The translations under genes were made by a program, and so were the position numbers. A DNA stretch of 64,000 nucleotides from CAVTYH01 sp963773875 (GTDB lineage Bacteria > Planctomycetota > Planctomycetia > Pirellulales > JADZDJ01): the NCBI GenBank assembly GCA_963773875.1, contig CAVZCV010000021.1, forward strand, positions 310,001 through 374,000, read 5' to 3'. Positions 56,201 to 64,000 of the stretch are shown one piece after another. The stretch's first letter is position 1. Each line of letters opens with the position of its first letter. A model generated the notes under the pieces. The model saw nothing but the letters and a program-made list of their open reading frames with translations, made no database searches and had not been told where the DNA came from.

Positions 56201-56731
56201 GTGATATACGAAATGATGGATCATAAACCCCAGTCTGCAGCTTGTGAGTTAGCGAACGAACCAATGGGTTCTTCACTTGCGACGAACTTGGAAGCGGAAC
56301 CTGGCTCGCTAAATATTGCAGCGAATGGCCAGTCCAAGGCGCACGTCGATCTGACCCAAGCCTTGGAATCTATCGATGGCAACCGTCAGCTCCTGATCGA
56401 GCTAATCGAAATCTTCAGTGAAGAAAGCTCGAAACTGGCGGATGAGATCACAAGTTCGATTGACACGGGCGATGTTGCCACATTGCGACGCGCTACTCAT
56501 ACCATGAAAGGTTCACTCGTGCATCTGGCTGCGCAACCCGCAGTGGCGATTTCCGAACAAATGGAAGCGTTGGCACGTCAGCAGAAGCTCGCCGAAGCGG
56601 CAGCGCTTTGGCCCAATCTTAAGGCGGAATTGGATGTGATTGCCCCTTTGCTCGCCGCATTTGTGCAGGAAGAGACGGTCAACGGCAAGACGTCGCTCAC
56701 GGCTCGCGAAACCATCCGAAAGTTGAGCTAA
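53243..56731 (+). CDS. Hybrid sensor histidine kinase: 2TM-PAS-PAS-HisKA-HATPase-REC-REC-Hpt
   Basis: 1162 residues. TM1 is ~27-51, a periplasmic domain ~52-170, TM2 ~172-200. PAS1 is ~210-330 ('AILDNTSAVVYMKDTSGRYLLVN') and PAS2 ~335-455 ('LVESLPLRAWSKDLEGRFTFAN'). HisKA has its phospho-His near 483 in 'NMSHEIRTPMNGIIGMSELLLD'. HATPase_c is ~590-715 ('IINLVGNAIKFT', 'DTGIGIPEEKQKLVFEAFEQ', 'GGTGLGLTIS'). REC1 is ~732-850 (phospho-Asp in 'LADAEMPVRDG'), REC2 ~873-990 ('VIMDVQMPEMDG'), and Hpt ~1050-1140 (His near 1084 in 'ATHTMKGSLVHL'). All phosphotransfer residues are present, so it should run a complete internal relay. Confidence 0.93.
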   Translation: MTGSEAPAQPRSAGSPGHVMPDPLPAWWRYGIPSTVLVLGLILTIWAYSATKHFIARKADKLFMGLTDVPAQGLMNKVIDRAPDNALRWSDIISPLDHPWCGLQIFEMEPDGARKPVWISMQAGPTIEAQVSSALFKRIVPVENENRKFELVLFSQPVFEDLVTDNLTPRVVLGGGTALSILLSAILWSAGARRAAAIALCARVTMSLRESEERLQAILDNTSAVVYMKDTSGRYLLVNRRFEQLFHKSLPEIVGKTDQELFPAANAAAFQEHDRRVLATGQPLEVEEAVPQEGGEHTYISNKFALLGREGRPYAMGGVSTDITALKEAERALHDAEARYYSLVESLPLRAWSKDLEGRFTFANRLLCKTFSSDLAGIVGKSDLDFLPPELCEKFARDDRRVIETQQVLEDVEEFQTPDGQRLFNQILKAPVFNAKGEVVGTQGMAWEVTHRVHAERATRLAKEAAETANRAKSVFVANMSHEIRTPMNGIIGMSELLLDTPLSHDQREFVMMINESADSLLSLINDVLDLSKVEAGRLDMETLPFELGEVLGDALKLLALRADKKGLELAWLMQPDVPRVVLGDPARLRQIIINLVGNAIKFTEQGEVVLRVQLTQPSEASIISTGVLQPVELQFSIIDTGIGIPEEKQKLVFEAFEQADASTTRRYGGTGLGLTISMKLVEQMGGSIWLESEAGKGSIFHFTATFAVPELPAGESEDEPWRELHDLRVLVVDDNTTHRNILAEILQSWRVATETSSNAQSALASLNAAASQGKPFQLVLADAEMPVRDGFWLAEQIQNTPALRTNTIMMLTASRRPDESERCVKLGIPNYLAKPIKPSELLDAMMAALGPLVDGHPGEIWSIDATSPPRPLEILLAEDSPVNQRVATVMLEKWGHRVSIALNGRQAIAMFKRHHFDLVIMDVQMPEMDGLEATRAIREFERTAGTHVPIVALTAHAMRGDRDRCLASGMDAYVTKPIRSKELARVIYEMMDHKPQSAACELANEPMGSSLATNLEAEPGSLNIAANGQSKAHVDLTQALESIDGNRQLLIELIEIFSEESSKLADEITSSIDTGDVATLRRATHTMKGSLVHLAAQPAVAISEQMEALARQQKLAEAAALWPNLKAELDVIAPLLAAFVQEETVNGKTSLTARETIRKLS

Positions 56732-56896
56732 GATCGCACGCAATTAGAGATTTCTCGTTAAAGACGAACCGCAGTATGAGCGGCAGATCAATATAGCCGA
56801 GTAAGTTTTTCTGTTTTCGCGTGTTGACCGGTGGCTGCTTTTGCTCCAAACTGACGGCCGGGAAATGCATCTTTCACATCGCAATTGGGGTGTGCC

Positions 56897-57812
56897 ATGA
56901 CCACGGTGCTGGTTGTCGACGATTCCGCCGTCGACCGGCGGCTTGCCGGCGGAATTCTGGAAACAGCCTCCGGCCTGAAAGTCGAGTACGCCACCAATGG
57001 CGTGGAGGCGCTTAAGAAAATCGAGCAAGCCCTGCCCGATGTCGTATTGTCCGATTTGCAAATGCCGGAAATGGATGGTCTGGAACTCGTTCGCCAGATT
57101 CGGAACCGCTTTCCACTGGTACCGGTTATCTTAATGACAGCTCATGGCAGCGAAGATATTGCAGTGCAAGCGCTCGCTTTGGGCGCATCCAGCTATGTGC
57201 CGAAAGTAAAGCTAGCGCGTAGAATTGCCCGACGTCGTCGAATCGGTCCTGGCCGTCTCCAAAGCGGATCGCCATAACGAACGGCTTGGCGAATGCCTGG
57301 CCAAGACGACGAATGAATTTGTGCTGGAAAACGATACCGCCTTGGTGTATCCGCTCGTGGATCATTGTCAACGGCTCGTCACCCGGATGAAGCTGTGCGA
57401 CGATACCGGGCGCATTCGCATCGGAATCGCATTGGAAGAAGCACTCTTGAATGCGCTCTATCACGGCAACTTGGAATTGTCATCAGAAGAACTTCGGGAA
57501 GCGCGTTCCGGAATGATAGGTAATGGCAGCGGCAATCCGATCGATCGGCGACGCAACCAAGCCCCCTACCGCGATCGTCGAATTCACTTCCACGTTTCAG
57601 TGAGCACGGAGCAGGCTGAATTTGTCATCCGCGACGAGGGACGCGGATTTAACCCCGCAGAAGTGCCCGACTGCACCGACCCGGCGAATTTAGAACGCGA
57701 AAGCGGCCGTGGACTGCTTCTGATGCGCAGCTTTATGGACAACGTCGAATACAGCCGGAACGGGAACGAAGTACGGCTGGTAAAGCGACGTGAAACCGTG
57801 GCCAAGGGCTAA
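56897..57812 (+). pseudogene. Response regulator fused to an RsbW-like HATPase, one frameshift
   Basis: The REC domain begins 'MTTVLVVDDSAVDRRLAGGILE', with phospho-Asp in 'VVLSDLQMPEMDG' and the Lys in 'GASSYVPK'. Near 57218 the frame changes (one extra base). A linker 'LPDVVESVLAVSKADRHNERLGECLAKT' follows, then an anti-sigma-kinase-type HATPase: 'IGIALEEALLNALYHGNLELS' (N box), 'FVIRDEGRGFNPAEVPD' (G1) and 'GRGLLLMRSFMDNVEYSRNGNEVRL'. Restored length is about 305 residues. It lies 165 bp after the hybrid kinase and is its natural phospho-acceptor; the output domain would phosphorylate an anti-anti-sigma factor or bind a sigma factor. Confidence 0.85.
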
Positions 57813-58005
57813 GCAGCAATTTGTTAGTAAAATTGCCACCAGACATTTGTAAAATACGCGCGGCTCTTGTTCGATAACGATACTTTGCTGCGGGTATTAA
57901 CTTCCGATTGGGATCCTGGGGAAAAAATGGCGCCATACCGCAATATGCTAAGCTTCCCTTAAGGGTCGGCTTTTACTTTTGCATTAATATCAGCGAGGTC
58001 TCCCC

Positions 58006-58449
58006 ATGGGCGGCGAACCGTATTGGTACTTTGTGAAATACAAACCCGATTTGGATGCGGTGCTCGAGGAATTGCGGCAGCGTGAATTTCAGGCCGGTCG
58101 GTACAATCCGGCGATGCCATTTATGAACTTTCCCATCGATCCCAGTGTGCCTGGTCCCGGTGCGCAGCACGGTTCGATCGAAGAAGCATTTGAAGAAGCT
58201 GACGCGGACGGCACGCGGTCGATTCTCGATATTCAGGCTATCGCGGAAGAGCCGGATTTCTGCGTGGCCGCACCGCTCGATGAAGAGGTGGTGCAATCGC
58301 TCTATGGTACAATGCAGCCTACACGCCAGCAAATTGAACGGAACATGGATTTTCTCGATGAAGTGGAACGCGGCCACTGCGTTTACGCGCTGGCATATAA
58401 AGACGGCAAGCCCGATGAGGTGTTGTTTGCCGGCTACTCGTTCGATTGA
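58006..58449 (+). CDS. Conserved hypothetical acidic protein
   Basis: 147 residues, soluble, strongly acidic. It opens 'MGGEPYWYFVKYKPDLDAVLEELRQREFQAGRYNPAM' and ends 'ERGHCVYALAYKDGKPDEVLFAGYSFD'. I recall proteins with this 'GEPYWYFV.Y' opening from several phyla, all without an assigned function. No catalytic motif. Monocistronic. Confidence 0.65.
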   Translation: MGGEPYWYFVKYKPDLDAVLEELRQREFQAGRYNPAMPFMNFPIDPSVPGPGAQHGSIEEAFEEADADGTRSILDIQAIAEEPDFCVAAPLDEEVVQSLYGTMQPTRQQIERNMDFLDEVERGHCVYALAYKDGKPDEVLFAGYSFD

Positions 58450-58545
58450 CTCTCGGCGTTTACCAAGCGATTGTGGTCACGGACGTTGACGTTCGCCCGC
58501 AGAAGGTTTGCAGAAACCAATTGGTCCAATCAGTCGTTCATTCGA

Positions 58546-59520
58546 TCAAGCGCCGGTTGCAACCGGCGCTCGTTGCTGTAGATACTTCTCCAGCTTGACG
58601 ATGTCGGCGCTGAACAGGCGAATGCCTTCGGAGAGTTTTTCCGTGGCCATTGCGTCTTCATTGAGCATCCACCGGAACGTCTTTTCGTCGAGCGAGATCT
58701 TCTTCAAGTCGGCTGTCTTAGCGGCTTCTGGATCAAGCTTGCGGACCAATTTGCCATCAGCCGCTTTGAGTTCGGCGAGTAGCTTGGGTGAGATTGTCAG
58801 CAAATCGCATCCCGCCAGTTCAACAATCTCTCCCATGTTGCGGAAGCTTGCGCCCATGATCTCTGTCTTGTAACCAAATTTCTTGAAATAGCTATAAATG
58901 TGCGCAACCGATTTAACGCCGGGGTCTTCCGGAGGCGGAATCGAATCGACACCTAGCGATTTTTTGTACCAGTCCAGAATTCGGCCCACAAAAGGTGAAA
59001 TCAGCGTTACACCGGCTTCCGCGCACGCTACGGCCTGCGGGAAGCTGAAGAGCAAGGTCAGATTGCAGTGAATGCCTTCTTTCTCAAGCTTTTCGGCGGC
59101 TTTGATTCCTTCCCAAGTAGACGCAATTTTGATCAGGATTCTCTCGCGCTTTACGCCAGCATCTTCGTAAAGCTTGATCAGCCCACGAGCACGCAACATC
59201 GATGCTTCGGTGTCGAACGACAGCCGGGCATCGACTTCGGTTGAAACGCGGCCGGGGATGATCTTCAATATCTCCTGGCCGAAATCGACAAACAGGCGAT
59301 CGATAAGCGCGGCCGTCTTTTGCTCTCTTTTGCCGCTAACCGATTGCGTTACTTCAATTGCGTCATCGATGAGCCGCTGATAGGCCGGCATTTGTGCCGC
59401 CTGGTAAATTAACGATGGATTCGTCGTGGAATCGCGCGGCGTGTACTGAGCAAGCGATTCAAAATCGCCGGTGTCCGCCACAACGACGGTCATCGACTTA
59501 AGTTGATCAAGAAGATTCAT
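58546..59520 (-). CDS. tal: Transaldolase
   Basis: 324 residues, TalB-type length. 'VVADTGDFESLAQYTPRDSTTNPSLI' includes the catalytic Asp. The Schiff-base Lys is in 'ERILIKIASTWEGIKAAEKLEKEGIHCNLTLLFSF', and 'PFVGRILDW' and 'IMGASFRN' complete the barrel. It transfers a dihydroxyacetone unit between sugar phosphates in the pentose phosphate pathway. It is next to the class I aldolase gene in the same direction (62 bp apart), consistent with a carbon-metabolism pair. Confidence 0.95.
   Translation of the reverse strand: MNLLDQLKSMTVVVADTGDFESLAQYTPRDSTTNPSLIYQAAQMPAYQRLIDDAIEVTQSVSGKREQKTAALIDRLFVDFGQEILKIIPGRVSTEVDARLSFDTEASMLRARGLIKLYEDAGVKRERILIKIASTWEGIKAAEKLEKEGIHCNLTLLFSFPQAVACAEAGVTLISPFVGRILDWYKKSLGVDSIPPPEDPGVKSVAHIYSYFKKFGYKTEIMGASFRNMGEIVELAGCDLLTISPKLLAELKAADGKLVRKLDPEAAKTADLKKISLDEKTFRWMLNEDAMATEKLSEGIRLFSADIVKLEKYLQQRAPVATGA
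58549..58570. repeat. Perfect 22-bp palindrome overlapping the end of tal
   Basis: 'agcgccggttgc' followed by 'aaccggcgct' is its own reverse complement over 22 nt and encodes the last residues ('APVATGA' region) just before the stop. There is no T-tract on the minus strand, so it is not a classical intrinsic terminator. Confidence 0.6.
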
Positions 59521-59582
59521 GAGGCGACTTTCCTCTCGTTATTCGTCATTGCGATAATTTGTGGCTCCGCCCACCCATTGCA

Positions 59583-60650
59583 TCAAGCCACCGTAATGCT
59601 GTCGTCCAAGTAAACATCTTGAATTGCGTGCAAGAGCGTGACACCTTCGTTCATCGGGCGCTGGAATGCTTTGCGGCCAGAAATTAAGCCCATGCCACCG
59701 GCGCGCTTGTTGATGACGGCCGTGCGAACCGCATCGCCCATGTCGCTTGCACCTTTGCTTTCGCCGCCGGAATTGATCAGGGGTGAACGACCCATGTAGC
59801 AATTGGCCAGCTGATACCGCGTCATTTCAATGGGATGATTGCCAGGAGTTAGTTCGCTATAAACGCGCTTGTCGGTCTTGCCAAACTTCAAGGCTTCATA
59901 GCCGCCATTCGTTGTCGGCAGCTTTTGCTTGATGATGTCGGCCTGAATCGTCACGCCCAAGTGATTGGCCTGGCCGGTTAAATCGGCTGCCGTGTGAAAA
60001 TCAACTTTCTCGGTTTTGAAAGCAGCGTTTCGCAAATAACACCATAATACGGTGACCATCCCGAGCTCGTGTGCATGTTGAAACGCCGCGCTCACTTCTT
60101 GAATCTGTCGATGGCTTTCCTCACTGCCGAAATAGATGGTTGCGCCGACAGCAACCGCGCCCATATCGAACGCCTGCTTCACGCTGCCGAACATGAGTTG
60201 ATCGTAAGTGTTCGGGTAGCTCAAAAATTCGTTGTGGTTCAATTTCACCAAAAATGGAATTTTGTGTGCATATTTGCGAGCGACAGCGCCCAGTACGCCC
60301 AGCGTGCTGGCTACGCAATTGCAACCACCTTCGATCGCGAGCTCCACAATCGCTGCCGGATCGAAGTAAATCGGATTTGGCGCAAAGCTCGCGCCGGCGG
60401 AATGCTCGATCCCTTGATCGACTGGCAGAATCGAAACATATCCCGTTCCGCCCAGCCGCCCGTGCTCGAGAATCTTGTCAAAATTTCGCAGCACCGGTGG
60501 CGTGCGATCGGAAAGCGAAACGACACGATCCACAAAGTCGGGACCTGGCAGATGCAAACTTGAGGCCGCGAATCCGCGGCACTTATAACTCAACAGGGCA
60601 TCGGCATCGGCACCTAGCAATTCCACGGTTCGGGTTTGAATGGTTGACAT
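59583..60650 (-). CDS. fbaB: Class I fructose-bisphosphate aldolase (DhnA/FbaB type)
   Basis: 355 residues. 'GRLGGTGYVSILPVDQGIEHSAG' opens the barrel, and 'PFLVKLNHNEFLSYP' and 'AVAVGATIYFGS' follow. The Schiff-base Lys is probably in 'TIQADIIKQKLPT', and 'LINSGGESKG' binds phosphate. It interconverts fructose 1,6-bisphosphate with triose phosphates in the cytoplasm. It is probably co-transcribed with transaldolase downstream. Confidence 0.92.
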   Translation of the reverse strand: MSTIQTRTVELLGADADALLSYKCRGFAASSLHLPGPDFVDRVVSLSDRTPPVLRNFDKILEHGRLGGTGYVSILPVDQGIEHSAGASFAPNPIYFDPAAIVELAIEGGCNCVASTLGVLGAVARKYAHKIPFLVKLNHNEFLSYPNTYDQLMFGSVKQAFDMGAVAVGATIYFGSEESHRQIQEVSAAFQHAHELGMVTVLWCYLRNAAFKTEKVDFHTAADLTGQANHLGVTIQADIIKQKLPTTNGGYEALKFGKTDKRVYSELTPGNHPIEMTRYQLANCYMGRSPLINSGGESKGASDMGDAVRTAVINKRAGGMGLISGRKAFQRPMNEGVTLLHAIQDVYLDDSITVA

Positions 60651-60982
60651 ACACGGTTCTCGGATCGAAGTTATGGTTCGCGATTGCCCTCGAGCAACCT
60701 CGCGATAGGTTAGGGCAAAAGCATTTTATCGAAGTTCGAGGCGATCGGATACCCACGGGTGAGACGAGGCGAATAGGCCCTTATTCCGAACTTGCGAAAA
60801 AAAAGCCCACTCTACTAACCTTAGCTTTTTCGGATCCCGCCGCTGCCTGCCAATTGCATGTCGTTTTTGCGTCTCGCATAATGCCGGCCAGCAACAACCT
60901 TGGGGCCAAAATCGCAGCAGTAATATCCGGGTAATTCGCGGTTCTCAAGTCATTAGGAATTCAACCGTTTGGAGCGCTACTT
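60651..60982. other. Divergent intergenic region between aldolase and aldose epimerase genes
   Basis: 332 bp that should hold both promoters. No clear -35/-10 pair or ORF could be defended; 'aaaaaaaagcccac' near 60800 is a short A-tract. Confidence 0.35.
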
Positions 60983-62239
60983 ATGAAAACGTCGATTCAG
61001 CTCTCGTTTTATTCAATCCTTGCGGCATTGGTTGTGCTCGCAGCCGGATGCAGGGACAATCGCGAACCGACGCCGGTGCCGCCGAAGCCAAATACGACGT
61101 CCAACGCCGATGCGTCGATAAACGCATCCTCGTCAGCCACCGTTGACGCCGGTAAAAAAGATGCGTCCGAACCTAGCTCTCCAGATACAGGAAAATTCGA
61201 CGTGAAAAAAGAAACCTGGGGCAAGCTGCCCAACGGACAAGAAGCGTTGCTCTTCACAATTACCAACCCCAGCGGCGCAAAGTTAAAGTTCACCAATTTT
61301 GGCGGCCATCTGGTGGCAATTGAAGTGCCAGATCGCAGTGGCAAATTTGAAAACGTGTTGTTGTCCCTCGATTCTCTTGACGCTTACGTCAAACAAACGG
61401 CAAGTCTTGGCGCGACCATCGGTCGCTTCGCCAATCGAATTGCTAATGGCAAATTCACGCTCAACGGCGAGGAGTATCACTTGCCCATCAATAACGGGCC
61501 CAACAGTTTGCATGGTGGCCCGCAGGGATTCGGTCATCAATTGTGGACTTCCAAAGAAGTCGAGCGGCCCGACGCCGCCGGAGTGGAACTGACCTACGTG
61601 AGCAAAGACGGCGAAGCGGGTTACCCGGGCACGCTAACTGCCACGGCGACCTTCTGGCTCACCAAAGACAACTCAGTACAGATCGATTACACGGCGAAGA
61701 CCGACAAAGACACCGTTGTGAATTTGACAAACCACGCGTATTTCAATCTCTCAGCCAATCCCGGCAAGGAGATTTTCGACCAACAGATGATGATCGATTC
61801 CGACAAGTATTTGGAAACTGACAGCACTCTCATTCCCACTGGTAAGCTACTCGATGTGAAGGACACAGAGTTCGACTTTACCTCCAGCAAACCGCTTGGC
61901 CCGGGAATCAAGAAGATGAAACAAAGCGATCCGATCGGAGGATACGACAACTGCTATGTTCTGAGAAACGACGGCAAGTTGGCGCTAGTGGCCAAGGCGA
62001 AAGATCCAAACAGTGGCCGCGTGATGGAGGTCTGGACCGACGAGCCGGGCGTGCAGTTATATTCTGCGAATCATTTGGCCGGCGCTGCGATAAACGGCGG
62101 CTTTAAACAGTACACGGCCTTTTGCTTGGAGACGCAGCACTATCCGGACTCGCCGAACCATGCCGATTTTCCCAGCACCGTATTAAAGCCGGGAGTGACG
62201 TTCAAAACGACAACGATTTATAAGTTCAAATCGGAGTGA
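60983..62239 (+). CDS. galM: Lipoprotein aldose 1-epimerase (mutarotase)
   Basis: 418 residues. A lipoprotein signal ('ILAALVVLAAGC') and a Ser/Asp-rich linker to ~70 precede a GalM domain. 'FTNFGGHLVAIEVPDRSGKFENVLL', 'LGATIGRFANRIANGKFTLNGEEYHL', 'NNGPNSLHGGPQGFG' (catalytic His), 'NLTNHAYFNLSA' and 'QLYSANHLAG' are all typical. The general-base Glu is in 'FCLETQHYPDSPNHADFP'. It converts alpha and beta anomers of aldoses; the lipid anchor places it outside the cytoplasm, suggesting a role in handling imported sugars. Confidence 0.93.
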   Translation: MKTSIQLSFYSILAALVVLAAGCRDNREPTPVPPKPNTTSNADASINASSSATVDAGKKDASEPSSPDTGKFDVKKETWGKLPNGQEALLFTITNPSGAKLKFTNFGGHLVAIEVPDRSGKFENVLLSLDSLDAYVKQTASLGATIGRFANRIANGKFTLNGEEYHLPINNGPNSLHGGPQGFGHQLWTSKEVERPDAAGVELTYVSKDGEAGYPGTLTATATFWLTKDNSVQIDYTAKTDKDTVVNLTNHAYFNLSANPGKEIFDQQMMIDSDKYLETDSTLIPTGKLLDVKDTEFDFTSSKPLGPGIKKMKQSDPIGGYDNCYVLRNDGKLALVAKAKDPNSGRVMEVWTDEPGVQLYSANHLAGAAINGGFKQYTAFCLETQHYPDSPNHADFPSTVLKPGVTFKTTTIYKFKSE

Positions 62240-62247
62240 CGTTCGAT

Positions 62248-62294
62248 TAAAAAAGCCCAGGGACCATTGCGATGATGCTCGCAATCCCTGGGCT
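62248..62294 (-). terminator. Intrinsic terminator for the minus-strand TPR gene
   Basis: Arms 62254-62272 and 62279-62294 pair over 16 bp with a 3-nt bulge and a 6-nt loop. Read on the minus strand the stem is followed directly by six T. It lies between the convergent galM and TPR genes. Confidence 0.8.
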
Positions 62295-62349
62295 TCGCGT
62301 TGAAAGTGTACTCCGTACAACGAACTCTCAATCAAGCGCACGATGTTCT

Positions 62350-63794
62350 TTATTTGAACGGGTCATCATTCGCGGGCGCGGGTGTTGTTTGCGGAGTTTG
62401 ATTGGGCTGGGGTGGCGTCAGCCCAGGCGGTGGCGCTTGACCGGCCGGCGGTGTCATTGGTGTATCCGCGAAGGGGTCGTCCGATGCGGGTGCGGGAACG
62501 GTTTGGCCTGGACCCGGCGGTGGACCGCCGCCCATGAGTCCCTTGATCACGCTCATAAATGGCGGCGGCGAAGAGGGCGCAGCACCGGCAGGCGGTGGGG
62601 CAGTCGATCCGCCCCCCGTAATGGCTCGATAGATGCCGCCTAATCCGCCGGGAGTTGGCGTTACCGAAACATTGCCGTTTGAATTCGCTGGAGGCGTCGC
62701 ACCGATGTTGGGGTTCGTTGCCGGCGGGGCTGCATCACCGAACGGATTGTTGTCGCCCGCGGGTGTTGGCGGGGCCGTCGAAGGCGGCGGAGTCGGGGCT
62801 GCCTGTTGCGGCGGTATCGCCGGCATCGCACCTGCAGGGGGTGCCGCGAATGGATCGGCCGCATCTTTTGCCGGCGTCTGATTCGCGGCTGGCGGCGTTT
62901 GGTTGCCAGGCGGAGGCACTAGAGGAGTCGTTGGATTTGGCTTAGCCATGGGCCCAGGTGCCGCATCCCCAAACGGATTGGTATTGCCTTTAGGCTCCAC
63001 AGCAGGCGGCATAGTCGTAGTATTGGGTTGAGTGGCAGGCGCTTCGCCGAACGGATTGGCATTCGTTGCTGGCGGAGTCGTTTGAGTGGGTGGAGTTTGG
63101 ATTGGCTGTTCCAAAGGCGCTTCCGGTTGCATCGGGCCCGCCTTTGCCGGTGCTGCACCAAAAGGATTCCCGCCTCCGGCGGCTCCTCCGCCTTGATCGA
63201 ACGGATTGGCATTACCACCACCAGCATCGATCGCTGGCGGAGTGGCTTTTTGCGGCGCGATAAACGGATTCTCGCTCGGTGTTTCAGCCTGCGGCATTGC
63301 GGATGCTGGACCGGACGGCATCTCATTTGGTCTGGCCGTCCGGAGCACGTTTTTTTCAGCCTCGACACGCTGCTGGTACCGCGCCTGGCGGGCCGCCTCG
63401 CGACGCTGCATCGCAATGGCCTGGACACCTAAGCGATATTGCTCGAGTAGCTGTCGTGCAGGACCTTGAATGCGTTCGAGCGAACGGCTGACCGGATACA
63501 CATCGGCGCTGCCTCCGGATTCAAGTTCAGCACCCTTTTGAAAATCGGTTCGTGCTTCTTCTTCCCGGCCCAATCGCAAATACGCCAAGCCGCGAAAATA
63601 ATAGGCGCGCGGATCATTGGTGCCCCCTTTGATCGCCTGCGATAGCGCGGCATGCGCCCGGCAAAGTCGCCCGCATTGAACGCATGGACTCCGGCCCCGT
63701 AAATCTGCTCAAGCAGTACGTCGTCTGCATAACAGGCGGTCGTCGCCCCAGCCAGCAATGTGACGACAGCAACAATGGCGAATGTTCGCTTCAT
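62350..63794 (-). pseudogene. Exported TPR protein with long Pro/Ala/Asn-rich tail, one frameshift
   Basis: The signal peptide from the Met at 63794 ('FAIVAVVTLLAGATTACYA') precedes a TPR-like helical part. The frame changes near 63655, where one G is missing in a G run. The restored text runs 'AFNAGDFAG', 'AHAALSQAIKGGTNDPRAYYFRGLAYLRLGREEEARTDFQKGAELE', a clear TPR pair. After a Arg/Gln-rich helix ('QRREAARQARYQQRVEAEKN') about 280 residues are Pro/Ala/Thr-rich. They contain repeated 'NPFG(D/E)A' units and 'DDPFA' near the end. The NPF-type repeats suggest a disordered, multivalent periplasmic or surface protein. About 480 residues after repair. Confidence 0.7.
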
Positions 63795-64000
63795 AGCCGT
63801 AGAATTCCTGATATCTCGAGAGCCTGTTCTCGCCCAAAAATCCGGCTCGCACGGAGGCCAAATGAAATGCAAACATTGTGCCCCACGCGCGATAACCTGC
63901 ATGGTAGCTGCCGTTTAGGAAGCCTTCAAGCTACACGACGCAAAGCTCACCGGGCGGCCGGCAATTTCAGCTGCGTTTGTGCGGAAATTCGGATTGTAAC
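63795..64000. other. Window end, upstream region of the TPR gene
   Basis: Presumably promoter DNA. No further gene can be supported before the window ends. Confidence 0.3.

Noticed and set aside
1..64000. CRISPR arrays, tRNA, rRNA or prophage genes
   Set aside because: No regularly spaced direct repeats, no tRNA-like T-loop outside coding sequence, and no phage structural genes were seen.

Overview
The window looks like a piece of a Pirellulales-type planctomycete chromosome (inference, no database search). The pointers are exported proteins ending in PEP-CTERM sorting tails, a dockerin-bearing phosphoesterase, an M56 peptidase fused to a DUF1559-type module, 'RFTIRDLL' membrane-protein openings, a SpoVG homologue with an inserted zinc ribbon, and many hypothetical lipoproteins. 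Base composition is moderate (roughly 55 to 58 percent GC by eye). I saw no rRNA, tRNA or CRISPR array.

Layout. 0-7.5 kb: surface and exported proteins (a partial adhesin-like protein, phosphoesterase-dockerin, autotransporter-repeat PEP-CTERM protein) around an ECF sigma factor with an overlapping membrane partner gene. 7.7-12 kb: methyltransferase, aldo/keto reductase with an in-frame stop, and a heavily frameshifted two-component pair. 12-14.4 kb: small or broken ORFs, then a gene-free stretch rich in inverted repeats, including a striking nested palindromic element. 14.4-19 kb: glucuronate isomerase, then a c-di-GMP cluster (EAL, GGDEF, GNAT). 19.5-26.6 kb: lipA, smpB, Nudix hydrolase, a LolA-like/FG-GAP lipoprotein, a LarA-like protein and a YgfZ-like protein, and two translationally coupled small genes. 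26.7-43.6 kb: HD-GYP protein, site-2 protease, divergent phosphoglycerate kinase, ispE-spoVG, PQQ-propeller protein, an aminotransferase-LolD-LolC block beside lysS, and a receptor Ser/Thr kinase with an extracytoplasmic sensor. 43.6-48.6 kb: a broken IS630 element followed by a BlaI repressor and an M56/DUF1559 receptor-like gene. 48.7-64 kb: yjbQ, holB, a GH38-like protein, a large hybrid histidine kinase with a REC-HATPase partner, then central carbon genes (transaldolase, class I aldolase, aldose 1-epimerase) and a proline-rich TPR protein.

How the genes work together. The window is dense in signalling: an ECF sigma factor, two phosphorelay systems, c-di-GMP synthesis and breakdown, HD-GYP, a transmembrane Ser/Thr kinase, and a BlaI/M56 proteolytic switch. 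The hybrid kinase (HisKA-HATPase-REC-REC-Hpt) next to a response regulator fused to an RsbW-like kinase suggests a phosphorelay feeding a partner-switching module.

Caution. About 25 single-base indels and one nonsense change break at least 14 genes, often at short homopolymers. One of them is holB, which should be essential. The simplest reading is uncorrected assembly error rather than mass gene decay, so broken genes are annotated at their full inferred extent.
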